This document shows, one piece after another, positions 1-7,202 of a stretch of 64,000 nt of DNA (within the stretch, counting starts at the first letter, position 1; every line of letters starts with the position of its first letter). The position numbers and the translations under genes were made by a program. The stretch is from Rhizobiales bacterium YIM 77505 (lineage in GTDB: Bacteria > Pseudomonadota > Alphaproteobacteria > Rhizobiales > Beijerinckiaceae): NCBI GenBank assembly GCA_000745135.1, contig JQNH01000001.1, forward strand, positions 3,085,501-3,149,500, given 5' to 3'. The notes under the pieces were generated by a model, which searched no databases, was not told the DNA's origin, and saw nothing but the letters and a program-made list of their open reading frames with translations.

Positions 1-1332
1 CTGCCAAGCGAGCGCGACCGTGTCTATACGGCGGACCAGAACAGCAACACCGTGTCGGTGATTGACCCCGCCAGCAATGCCTTGCTCGGCCAGATCAGGC
101 TCGGCAACCCGCGCCCCGACGTGCTGAGCCCGCTCTACCGAGGGGAGGTCAACGTGCATGGCCTAGGCTTCTCGCCCGACCACAAGACGCTTGTCGCGGT
201 CTCGACCGTAACCAACTCGGTGACGTTCATCGACACGGCGACGAACAAGGTGAAGGGCACGGCATATATCGGGCGCAATCCGCACGAGGCATTCTTCACG
301 CCGGACGGAAAGCAGGTCTGGGCGACGGTGCGCGGCGAGGACCACCTCGCTGTGATCGACGCGACGACCTACAAGGAGACCGGCCGGATTCCGACCACGA
401 GCGGGCCGGGCATGACGATCTTCTCGCCCGACGGCAAGCTCGCCTTCGTGTGCAACAGCTTCAACCCGGTGGTCGAGGTGGTGGACGTCGCCAAGCGCGA
501 GGTGATCAAGAAAATCCCGGTGGTCTCGCCCTTTTCACCGTTCATCCAGGTCACGCCAGACGGATCGGAGGTCTGGCTCACCCACAAGGACGTCGGCAAG
601 GTCACCCGCATCGACGCCAAGACGCTCGATGTGAAGGGGACCATCGACACCGGGCCGATCACGAACCACCTCGCTTTTGGGAAAAGCAACGGGCAGATCC
701 TCGCCTACGTGACGATTGGCGGCGAGAATGTCGTGAAGGCGTTCACGATGGACGCGACACCCAAGCTCGTGAAGACGATTGCGGTCGGCGCGCTCCCGCA
801 CGGGATCTGGGCGTCCGGCGACGGCAGCCGGATCTACGTCGGCCTGGAGAACGGGGACGCGGTCGACGTGATCGACACGGCCAAGAACGAGACGATGGCG
901 CGCATCCCGGTCGGGCAGGCGCCGCAGGCGCTCGTGTTCGTGCGTGATAGCGCGGGCGGCGGCGATCCTCGCGCGAACCTGACCCCGCGCCCGTCCGGGC
1001 CCGAGAACGTCAACATCGCCCTGAAACCCGCGCAAGGCTCCGAAGGCACGGGCTTCGTCGTGTCCCGTAACTTGGGCCTGGTCGACATCCTCGAAGTGAA
1101 CGTCTCGAAGCTCAAGCCCGACACAGTGTACCGCGTCTTCCTCGAAGGGCGGGATGTACCTGTTGCGGTGCTCAAGACCAACCCAAAGGGCATGGGCACT
1201 GTTTCGGCGATCGGGCCGATGCGCGAGGTGCGGCCCGGTGGTAGCGCTCAACCCGCTACGGGCACGCGGGTGCTGATAGTCGAAGGCGAGTCCGCCCCGG
1301 TGAGCGCCCCCGCTGTCCTCAGCGGCGGGTAA
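1..1332 (+). CDS. YncE/YVTN-type beta-propeller protein (5' truncated)
   Basis: The reading frame is open from base 1, so the N-terminus lies outside the window and the apparent GTG start at 52 is internal. Repeated blades of the YVTN type are visible, for example VYTADQNSNTVSVID and TPDGKQVWATVRG, each about 40 residues, over the first 300 residues. The last 120 residues are not propeller-like and have no domain I recognise. Such proteins are usually exported and of unknown ligand. It lies on the same strand as the sulfide operon but is separated from it by a strong hairpin, so it is probably a separate transcript. Confidence 0.8.
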   Translation: MPSERDRVYTADQNSNTVSVIDPASNALLGQIRLGNPRPDVLSPLYRGEVNVHGLGFSPDHKTLVAVSTVTNSVTFIDTATNKVKGTAYIGRNPHEAFFTPDGKQVWATVRGEDHLAVIDATTYKETGRIPTTSGPGMTIFSPDGKLAFVCNSFNPVVEVVDVAKREVIKKIPVVSPFSPFIQVTPDGSEVWLTHKDVGKVTRIDAKTLDVKGTIDTGPITNHLAFGKSNGQILAYVTIGGENVVKAFTMDATPKLVKTIAVGALPHGIWASGDGSRIYVGLENGDAVDVIDTAKNETMARIPVGQAPQALVFVRDSAGGGDPRANLTPRPSGPENVNIALKPAQGSEGTGFVVSRNLGLVDILEVNVSKLKPDTVYRVFLEGRDVPVAVLKTNPKGMGTVSAIGPMREVRPGGSAQPATGTRVLIVEGESAPVSAPAVLSGG

Positions 1333-1341
1333 TCTGAAGAG

Positions 1342-1367
1342 ATGGAGCGGGCGAGCGCCCGCTCCAT
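1342..1367 (+). terminator. Hairpin after the beta-propeller gene
   Basis: A perfect 11-bp stem (ATGGAGCGGGC and its complement) with a GAGC loop lies 9 bases after the stop codon. No T-run follows, so it is a terminator-like or 3'-end-protecting hairpin rather than a textbook intrinsic terminator. Confidence 0.5.
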
Positions 1368-1553
1368 ACTGGCCGCCACGGAACCAAGGCCAGCAAGCCA
1401 CAGTGACGCGATCTGGGTGCCGCGATCGACGCCTTCCGACTCAATACGCGTGACAACTGAGGCCATGCAGTCCTGATCCCGCGGTTGAACGGCGGGATTG
1501 TTTCCAGTGAGCAGTTTGTGTCGTTTCAGAGGGCCTTGCATGATCCTATTTGA

Positions 1554-1922
1554 GTGTGGTCTACATTAGGCGATGCTAATCTTGGATGTCGGATGGGTGT
1601 TGAGGATCTCCACCGGCTCGCGGACCTCGAGCAGCGGGCCGGCGAAGCGGCACAGCTCCTGAGACTTCTCGCAAACGAGAAGCGGCTGCTGATTCTTTGC
1701 TATTTGATTGTGCACGGGGAGATGAGTGTGGGAGCGCTCGTTGAGGCCGTCGGGCTGAGCCAGTCTGCTCTCTCGCAGCACCTCGCCAAGTTGAGGGACG
1801 ATGGCCTCGTCGCGTTCCGCCGCCAGTCGCAGACGATTTTCTATCGCGTCGCCGACCCCAAAGCAGCGCGCGTTATCGAGCTGCTCAAGGACCTTTTCTG
1901 CCCGGATCTGCTGACCGCCTAA
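1554..1922 (+). CDS. ArsR-family repressor, BigR/SqrR-like persulfide sensor
   Basis: A 122-residue winged-helix ArsR/SmtB protein. The recognition helix region reads VGLSQSALSQHLAKLRDDGL. Two cysteines, C49 in the first core helix and C116 near the C-terminus, sit 67 residues apart. BigR and SqrR use a cysteine pair with about this spacing to form a tetrasulfide when reactive sulfur rises, which releases DNA. The genes downstream (YeeE/YedE pair, TauE, persulfide dioxygenase, rhodanese) are the classic BigR regulon, which supports the assignment. GTG 1554 is the longest start; ATG 1593 is an alternative that would drop 13 residues. Metal-site residues of classical ArsR are not apparent. Confidence 0.85.
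   Translation: MWSTLGDANLGCRMGVEDLHRLADLEQRAGEAAQLLRLLANEKRLLILCYLIVHGEMSVGALVEAVGLSQSALSQHLAKLRDDGLVAFRRQSQTIFYRVADPKAARVIELLKDLFCPDLLTA
1565..1580. promoter_or_regulatory. Candidate repressor half-palindrome at the start of the arsR-type gene
   Basis: ATTAG and CTAAT arms separated by six bases overlap the proposed GTG start. Resembles the AT-rich palindromes bound by BigR-type repressors. If this is an operator, ATG 1593 becomes the more likely start. Confidence 0.35.
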
Positions 1923-1978
1923 TCGAGTCAGAAACGCCGATCCTGCAACCGAGCAGCCGGAGGGTCTTGAATGTTATG

Positions 1979-2007
1979 TTAGATGTCGCTAATTAAGCAT
2001 CATCTAA
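1979..2007. promoter_or_regulatory. Candidate operator upstream of the sulfur operon
   Basis: Perfect 7-bp inverted arms, TTAGATG and CATCTAA, flank a 15-base AT-rich centre (itself GCTAATTAAGC-like). It sits 16 bases before the start of the first YeeE/YedE gene, in the gap after the repressor gene, as expected for autoregulated BigR-type control. Confidence 0.5.
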
Positions 2008-2023
2008 TGATAACGGGCCGGCG

Positions 2024-2449
2024 ATGGACACTTTCAATCCGATTTCGGCGCTCCTCGGCGGCCTTTTGATTGGCGCCTCTGCGGCTCTGTTTCTCGTCCT
2101 GAATGGCCGCATTGCTGGCGTAAGCGGCATCCTTGGGGGCCTCATTCATCCTGCGCGAAGCGAGATCGGCTGGAGGTTGGCTTTCCTCGCCGGCCTTTTT
2201 GCTGCGCCGCTCCTCTACGTCGCGCTGGGTGGAGCACTGCCACCTATCCGCGTCACACCCTCGATCGGGCTTCTGATCGTCGCGGGCCTGATCGTCGGCT
2301 TCGGCACCCGTCTTGGGGCGGGCTGCACGAGCGGTCACGGCGTGTGCGGCATTGGACGCGGCTCCCCACGTTCGCTCGCTGCGACGGCCGTTTTCATGAT
2401 CACGGCCATCCTGACCGTCTTCATCACGCGCCACGTTCTCGGAGGCTGA
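2024..2449 (+). CDS. YeeE/YedE family transporter half (PmpA-like)
   Basis: A 141-residue membrane protein with four likely transmembrane segments. It carries the GAGCTSGHGVCG motif near residue 100, typical of YeeE/YedE (TsuA-type) sulfur-compound channels, where the cysteines are thought to hand thiosulfate or persulfide sulfur across the membrane. It is half the size of full YeeE proteins and is followed by a second half-size gene, so the two likely assemble together. It lies directly behind a candidate operator for the ArsR-family repressor. The sulfur role is inferred from the family and neighbours; the transported species is not shown by the sequence. Confidence 0.85.
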   Translation: MDTFNPISALLGGLLIGASAALFLVLNGRIAGVSGILGGLIHPARSEIGWRLAFLAGLFAAPLLYVALGGALPPIRVTPSIGLLIVAGLIVGFGTRLGAGCTSGHGVCGIGRGSPRSLAATAVFMITAILTVFITRHVLGG

Positions 2450-2452
2450 CCC

Positions 2453-2911
2453 GTGTCGGTGATCATCTCGGCTTTCGCCTCCGGTCTCCTCTTCGGCTTC
2501 GGGCTGATCGTGTCCGAGATGGTCAATCCGGCAAAGGTGCTCGCCTTTCTCGATGTCTTCGGCAGTTGGGACCCGAGCCTTGCCTTCGTGATGGGCGGTG
2601 CCGTCGCGGCGTCTGCGCTCGGATACTTTATCGCCAAGCGCCGGGGTGTCCCGGTGTTTGCGCCCCGGCTTGAGATCCCGACGCGGCGGGACCTCGACCC
2701 GCGCCTGATCGGCGGGGCAGCACTGTTCGGAATCGGGTGGGGCCTTGTCGGTCTTTGCCCGGGCCCAGCGCTCACCGCGCTCACGTTCGGGCCTTGGCAG
2801 GTGTTCGTTTTCGTGGCGGCGATGATCGCCGGCATGGCTCTGTTCCGGCTCGTGCCCGACGATTGGCCGCAGGTGACTTTCCGGCGCGAGCCCGCAGGAG
2901 TGGACGGCTGA
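2453..2911 (+). CDS. YeeE/YedE family transporter second half (PmpB-like, DUF6691)
   Basis: A 152-residue membrane protein starting at GTG 2453, with a GGAGG ribosome site 7 bases upstream and only 3 bases after the previous gene. The conserved segments GLIVSEMVNPAKVLAFLD and GLVGLCPGPAL match the second-half YeeE/YedE proteins found beside PmpA-like genes. It should complete a two-subunit sulfur-compound transporter. The stop overlaps the start of the next gene (TGATG), which implies translational coupling. The proximal neighbours are persulfide-processing enzymes, so import or export of reactive sulfur is the most likely job. Confidence 0.85.
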   Translation: MSVIISAFASGLLFGFGLIVSEMVNPAKVLAFLDVFGSWDPSLAFVMGGAVAASALGYFIAKRRGVPVFAPRLEIPTRRDLDPRLIGGAALFGIGWGLVGLCPGPALTALTFGPWQVFVFVAAMIAGMALFRLVPDDWPQVTFRREPAGVDG

Positions 2912-3714
2912 TGCCCGACCTCGTCACCTCTCTCCTGGCCACCGGCTCGGGTGGGATCGTCGGGCTGGTTCTGGGGCTGATGGGCGGCGGCGGCTCGATC
3001 CTCGCCGTGCCGCTCCTGGTTTATATCGTCGGCGTAGCCTCGCCTCACGTGGCGATCGGCACAAGCGCCGTCGCCGTATCCGCAAGCGCGCTCGGGAATC
3101 TTCTACCCCACCGGCGCGCGGGCAATGTCAAATGGCGGTGTGCGGCCGTCTTCTCCGGCGCGGGCGTTCTTGGCGCGTTTGCCGGCGCGACTGCCGCTAA
3201 GGCGCTCGATGGCCAGAAGCTGCTCGCGTTGTTCGGCATTGTGATGGTCGTGGTTGGCGCCATCATGCTGCGTAGGCGGGATGGGGAAGGCAATCCGAAT
3301 GTCCGCCTTTCGTCTGAGACGGCACGACAGCTGCTGCCACTTCTCCTTGGGATTGGATTCGCTGTCGGTCTCTTCTCCGGGTTTTTCGGGATCGGCGGGG
3401 GATTTCTGATCGTGCCGGGCCTCATGCTCGCGACCGGGATGCCGCTCACGTTCGCTATTGGGACCTCACTTGTCGGGGTGGCGGCCTTCGGCGCCGCGAC
3501 CGCTGCCAGCTACGCGATCTCCGGCCTGGTCGACTGGTGGCTCGCCGGCCTGTTCGTGCTCGGCGGCGTGCTCGGCGGCTTGCTCGGGTCGCGGCTCGGA
3601 AAGCATCTCGCCGCCCGCAAGCAGACGCTCGGCACACTCTTCGCCAGCCTCGTGATTGTGGTCGGCCTCTACATCGTCGCCCGAGGGCTCCTTGTCCTCA
3701 CAGGTGGCACCTGA
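2911..3714 (+). CDS. TauE/SafE family sulfur-anion permease
   Basis: A 267-residue integral membrane protein of the TauE/SafE (DUF81) family, with glycine-rich helices GIVGLVLGLMGGGGS near the N-terminus and GLFSGFFGIGGGFLIVPG in the middle, the two inverted halves typical of the family. ATG 2911 overlaps the previous stop and fits family length; longer in-frame extensions upstream overlap the previous gene. In BigR-type operons the TauE protein is proposed to export sulfite or other sulfur oxyanions produced by persulfide oxidation. Substrate is inferred from context. Confidence 0.88.
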   Translation: MPDLVTSLLATGSGGIVGLVLGLMGGGGSILAVPLLVYIVGVASPHVAIGTSAVAVSASALGNLLPHRRAGNVKWRCAAVFSGAGVLGAFAGATAAKALDGQKLLALFGIVMVVVGAIMLRRRDGEGNPNVRLSSETARQLLPLLLGIGFAVGLFSGFFGIGGGFLIVPGLMLATGMPLTFAIGTSLVGVAAFGAATAASYAISGLVDWWLAGLFVLGGVLGGLLGSRLGKHLAARKQTLGTLFASLVIVVGLYIVARGLLVLTGGT

Positions 3715-3739
3715 GCCAAGAATTGAAGGGAGTAACCCC

Positions 3740-4648
3740 ATGCCTGCTTCGTCTTCCTCGCTGAAGGGGAGGCCCATCGTGAAGGGCTTCTTCGAGAAGC
3801 GCACGTCGAGCGTCCAGTATGTCGTCGCCGATCCGGAGACGAAGCGCGCCGCGATCATCGACCCGGTGCTCGACTTTGATCCGAAGTCCGGCGCCACGGC
3901 CACTCACTCGGCTGATCAGCTGCTCGCACACATCAACCAGGAGGGCTACACGCTCGAGTGGATCCTGGACACGCACCCCCATGCCGATCACTTCTCGGCA
4001 GCGGGCTATCTGAAGGACAAGACGGGCGTGGTGACCGCCATTGGCGAGAAGGTCGTGGAGGTCCAGAAACTCTGGAAGGGTCTCTACAACCTTCCGGATA
4101 GCTTCCCGGCTGACGGCTCGCAGTGGGACAAGCTCTTTGCCGACGGCGAGCGCTTCAAGATCGGCAACATGGAGGTAGAGGTGCTCCTCACTCCCGGGCA
4201 TACGCTCGCGTCGATCGCTTATGTGGTTGGCGACGCCGCCTTCATCCACGACACCATTTTCATGCCCGACGGCGGCACCGCAAGAGCCGACTTTCCCGGC
4301 GGCAGCGCCCGTGTGCTTTGGAACAGCATTCAGCGCATCATGGCGCTGCCCGACGACACGCGCCTGTTCACGGGGCACGACTACTGCCCTGCCGGACGCA
4401 AGCCGCGGTGGGAGAGCACGGTCGCCCAGCAAAGGGCCGAGAACATCCACCTCACCAAAGCGAAGACCGAGGAGGAGTTCGTCGCGCTCCGAGAGAAGCG
4501 CGACAGCGAGCTCGCAATGCCGAAGCTGATCCTGCACTCGCTTCAGATCAACATCCGCGGCGGGCGACTTCCAGAGCCCGAAAGCAACGGCAGAAGCTAT
4601 CTCAAGATCCCACTCGATGCGCTCGAGGGCGCCGCGTGGGACGATTGA
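3740..4648 (+). CDS. MBL-fold persulfide dioxygenase (ETHE1-like)
   Basis: A 302-residue metallo-beta-lactamase-fold protein. The metal-binding motif THPHADH is at 79-85, with further ligands H154 (TPGH), D184 (ARADF) and H213 (GHDY). The DTIFMPDGGTARADF block is typical of ETHE1/Blh-type persulfide dioxygenases, which oxidise glutathione persulfide to sulfite and glutathione with one iron. It lacks the N-terminal DUF442 phosphatase-like domain of the Agrobacterium/Xylella Blh protein. A GAAGGGA ribosome site precedes ATG 3740. The rhodanese gene follows, so sulfite from this enzyme could be used to form thiosulfate. Confidence 0.9.
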   Translation: MPASSSSLKGRPIVKGFFEKRTSSVQYVVADPETKRAAIIDPVLDFDPKSGATATHSADQLLAHINQEGYTLEWILDTHPHADHFSAAGYLKDKTGVVTAIGEKVVEVQKLWKGLYNLPDSFPADGSQWDKLFADGERFKIGNMEVEVLLTPGHTLASIAYVVGDAAFIHDTIFMPDGGTARADFPGGSARVLWNSIQRIMALPDDTRLFTGHDYCPAGRKPRWESTVAQQRAENIHLTKAKTEEEFVALREKRDSELAMPKLILHSLQINIRGGRLPEPESNGRSYLKIPLDALEGAAWDD

Positions 4649-4656
4649 AGGAGGAC

Positions 4657-5049
4657 ATGATGACGAAGAGCGCAAAAGATCTGGTCGCTGAGGCGAGCCG
4701 GGACCTGGAAACACTTACAGGCGCGGAGGCGGTGAAGCTGGCGCGCGATCCGAATGTGGTCTTCGTCGACGTGCGCGAAGGCGAAGAGCTGCAAAAGACC
4801 GGGAAAGTTCTGGGGGCCGTGCACGTGCCCCGGGGCTTTCTCGAGTTCCAAGCCGACCCTACAAGCCCGACCCACAAGCCGGAACTCGGCGGCGGAAAGA
4901 AGCTGGTGCTTTACTGCGGCTCAGGCAACCGCTCCGCGCTTGCTGCCAAGGCTTTGAAGGAGATGGGCATCACGAACGTGGCGCACGTAGCTGGGGGGTT
5001 CCCGGCGCTCCAGCAAGCGGGCGTTCCTGAAGAGGAGGCCAAGCGATGA
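4657..5049 (+). CDS. Single-domain rhodanese sulfurtransferase
   Basis: A 130-residue cytoplasmic rhodanese domain. The active-site loop reads YCGSGNRS, with the catalytic persulfide cysteine at the start of the loop and the arginine that stabilises it six positions later. The upstream strand VVFVDVREGEE and the C-terminal VAHVAGGFPAL are standard rhodanese landmarks. It probably exchanges sulfane sulfur between persulfides, sulfite and thiosulfate, working with the dioxygenase upstream. An AAGGAGG site lies 2 bases before ATG 4657; ATG 4660 is an equally possible start with better spacing. Its stop overlaps the next small gene (ATGA). Confidence 0.92.
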   Translation: MMTKSAKDLVAEASRDLETLTGAEAVKLARDPNVVFVDVREGEELQKTGKVLGAVHVPRGFLEFQADPTSPTHKPELGGGKKLVLYCGSGNRSALAAKALKEMGITNVAHVAGGFPALQQAGVPEEEAKR

Positions 5050-5168
5050 TGCACGAAATGATGGGTGGCGGAATGATGTGGGGCATGGGCCTCTTTGGCC
5101 TCCTCGTAATCGTTGTCCTTGTTCTCGCGGCCATCGCGCTTGGCAAATACGTCTTCTTGCGCCGGTGA
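5046..5168 (+). CDS. 40-aa methionine-rich single-span membrane peptide
   Basis: A short gene starting at ATG 5046, overlapping the rhodanese stop (ATGA) and ending 7 bases before the next gene. The N-terminal 14 residues contain seven methionines and a histidine (MMHEMMGGGMMWGM), followed by one hydrophobic helix and a basic tail KYVFLRR. The tight overlaps on both sides argue that it is translated. Met-rich one-helix peptides of this kind occur in metal and sulfur clusters; a soft-metal or thiol-sensing role is possible but not shown. Confidence 0.65.
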   Translation: MMHEMMGGGMMWGMGLFGLLVIVVLVLAAIALGKYVFLRR

Positions 5169-5175
5169 GGCCCAC

Positions 5176-5931
5176 ATGTCGGAGTCGGAAATGGCTGACC
5201 CCAACGCGCCCGCTGCGGTCCAGAACGGTCATCGCGTGCTCCTGACCCGGAGAGGCTTCCTCGCTGTTTCGGCGGCGCTGGGCAGCGGCATGGTCCAAGC
5301 GAGCGCTCCGACGGCGGAGGAGGGGTGGTACAAGATCGTTTCGGATGACGGAAACCCAGTTCAGAACCTCCGCCTGCCCGTGGAGCTGTTCTCGGAGGTG
5401 GACGAGCTGCCGGGACTGTTTCGGGTCGGATCGGAGACGGCCGACGTGACGATCGTCGAGTTCTACGACTACAATTGCCCGTTCTGCCGCAAAGCCGCGA
5501 AGGATCTCGAAGCGCTGGTGGCGGCCGACAAAGGCCTGCGCCTCGCCCTCGTCAACAACCCCGTCCTATCGCCGGAATCGAAGGACGCCGCCCGGATCGA
5601 ACTCGCCGTTTTGAAGTTGCGGGGACCCAAGCTGGCCTATGAATTTCACAAGCGTCTCTACCGCGTTCCCGGCAAGATCGGCGGCGAAAAGGCCGTGGCG
5701 GTCGCTCTCGAACTCGGGATCAGCCGTGACGAGATTGCCAGGATCGCCGCTGGGCACGACGTAGAAAAGGCGCTTGAGCGCCAGCTTGGATTGGCAGCCT
5801 CCCTCGGGTTCGCGGCGACTCCTTCCTTCCTGATCGCGGGAGCAGGCGTGCTGGGTTATCCGGGGCCGAAATCGCTCGCCCGAATCGTGACCTCGGTCCG
5901 CCGCTGCGACGCGATCGCGTGCGGAGGGTAA
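5176..5931 (+). CDS. DsbA-family thioredoxin-like protein with Tat-like signal
   Basis: A 251-residue protein with a thioredoxin-like fold of the DsbA/DsbG type. The active site CPFC is at 101-104 after VTIVEFYDYN, and the cis-proline loop reads ATPSFLI. The N-terminus carries TRRGFLAVSAALGSG, a twin-arginine-like signal, so it is probably exported. ATG 5176 gives the complete signal; an upstream in-frame GTG would overlap the small peptide gene. It sits at the end of the sulfur operon and probably handles oxidised thiols in the periplasm. Close in design to the second DsbA-like protein at 9314 but not identical. Confidence 0.88.
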   Translation: MSESEMADPNAPAAVQNGHRVLLTRRGFLAVSAALGSGMVQASAPTAEEGWYKIVSDDGNPVQNLRLPVELFSEVDELPGLFRVGSETADVTIVEFYDYNCPFCRKAAKDLEALVAADKGLRLALVNNPVLSPESKDAARIELAVLKLRGPKLAYEFHKRLYRVPGKIGGEKAVAVALELGISRDEIARIAAGHDVEKALERQLGLAASLGFAATPSFLIAGAGVLGYPGPKSLARIVTSVRRCDAIACGG

Positions 5932-5997
5932 GGAGCTGCCGATGTCACCGGGATGTGACCTTGCGACCGGTTGCCCGCGCGACCCGAAGCATGCTCC

Positions 5998-6417
5998 ATG
6001 CCGGCTCTTCTTGAAGACGAAGCGATGGTCCTGACGCACAAGCATCGGAATCCGACCAGGCAGGCGACATCGCCGGCCGGCGGCGCTCGTGCGCTCGCGA
6101 TCCTTCTGGTGCTCGCCACCTTCTTACTTGCGCCGTTCATCGCGACAATTGGAAAGCCGCAGAATGCGGCGATTCCGCACAACACTCAGATCGTGTCCAA
6201 TCAGAGCAAGGCGAACAAGGGCTGCCCGAAAAAAAGCCTGCCCGGTCAGCCCAACGCTTGCGCCTCGGCGAGTGCCCCGGTCGCGGGCCTCGGTGATCGG
6301 GGCGTCGCGCCGGCGCCCCTGGCGCAACGCTCCATCATCACGCCGCACTATGACGTGACCCTGGCGACGCAATGCTGCGGCGCCCCTCCTGACCGTCCTC
6401 CTCGGTTCGCAGCCTGA
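5998..6417 (+). CDS. Small predicted membrane-anchored protein, function unknown
   Basis: A 139-residue frame with one hydrophobic segment ARALAILLVLATFLLAPFIA followed by a polar, likely periplasmic, tail containing KGCPKKS, NACASAS and QCCG cysteines. No family is recognised. The start is uncertain: ATG 5998 and ATG 6025 are both possible and neither has a strong ribosome site. It lies between thiol-redox genes and its four cysteines would suit a redox substrate, but this is speculative. Codon use is similar to the neighbours. Confidence 0.45.
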   Translation: MPALLEDEAMVLTHKHRNPTRQATSPAGGARALAILLVLATFLLAPFIATIGKPQNAAIPHNTQIVSNQSKANKGCPKKSLPGQPNACASASAPVAGLGDRGVAPAPLAQRSIITPHYDVTLATQCCGAPPDRPPRFAA

Positions 6418-6480
6418 CGCTGGCGCGCCTCAAGCGCGCACCCTCCGTCATGCAACGCGAACTCAGGAGTTTTCACCACA

Positions 6481-7179
6481 ATGCCATCATCACGCACGCC
6501 GGGGCGCGTGGGCCTTGCCCTGCGCCCGACCTTGATCGCGGGCGCGAGCCTCGGTCTCGTCGCCTGCAATCAGACAATCCCGGCTCAGGTCTCCCTGGCA
6601 GTCCCCGAGTCTCGGGCGATCGCTGCCGTCGAACCCAGATATCAAGCGCTCCCTAACGAGCGTTTCCCCATTCCGGCGGTTCATTCCAGTGAACTCGAGC
6701 CCAAATTCGCCCGCCAGCGCGTGCGTTACGAGACCCGCCATCCGCCCGGAACAGTGATCGTCGATCCAGACGCCAAGTTCCTCTACCTCGTCGAGGAAGG
6801 CGGCTATGCGATGCGCTACGGCGTCGGGGTCGGTCGCGAGGGTTTCGGCTGGAGTGGGACGGCGACGATCGAGCGCAAGGCCCAATGGCCGACCTGGACG
6901 CCGCCGACAGAGATGATCAAGCGGCAGCCCGAGCTCAAACGATACGCGAGCGGAATGAGACCCGGCACGGATAACCCGCTTGGCGCACGGGCCCTCTACC
7001 TGTTCCAGAACGGCCGCGACACGCTCTACCGCCTGCACGGCACCAACGATCCGTCCAGCATCGGCCAGGACGTCTCGAGCGGCTGCGTCCGCCTCCTGAA
7101 CCAGGACGTGATCGACCTCTATCAGCGCATCCCGACCGGCTCAAAGGTCGTGGTGCTTCCACACGGCCGGCGCGCCTGA
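6481..7179 (+). CDS. L,D-transpeptidase lipoprotein (YkuD domain)
   Basis: A 232-residue protein with a lipoprotein signal (LGLVACN, lipid-attachment cysteine at C29) and a YkuD catalytic domain over roughly residues 75-230. The signature HGTNDPSSIGQDVSSGCVRL holds the conserved histidine, serine-glycine, catalytic cysteine and arginine. Enzymes of this type form 3-3 cross-links in peptidoglycan or attach outer-membrane proteins to it. An AGGAG site precedes ATG 6481. The gene lies just before the ScsB-like disulfide exchanger; the catalytic cysteine of exported L,D-transpeptidases must be kept reduced, which offers a plausible link. Confidence 0.92.
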   Translation: MPSSRTPGRVGLALRPTLIAGASLGLVACNQTIPAQVSLAVPESRAIAAVEPRYQALPNERFPIPAVHSSELEPKFARQRVRYETRHPPGTVIVDPDAKFLYLVEEGGYAMRYGVGVGREGFGWSGTATIERKAQWPTWTPPTEMIKRQPELKRYASGMRPGTDNPLGARALYLFQNGRDTLYRLHGTNDPSSIGQDVSSGCVRLLNQDVIDLYQRIPTGSKVVVLPHGRRA

Positions 7180-7202
7180 GCAGCGGACTAAGGAACTCAA
7201 TC

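Noticed and set aside
535-1401. 288-aa ORF on the - strand under the beta-propeller gene
   Set aside because: The + strand frame has clear YVTN repeats; the - strand frame is a composition artefact.
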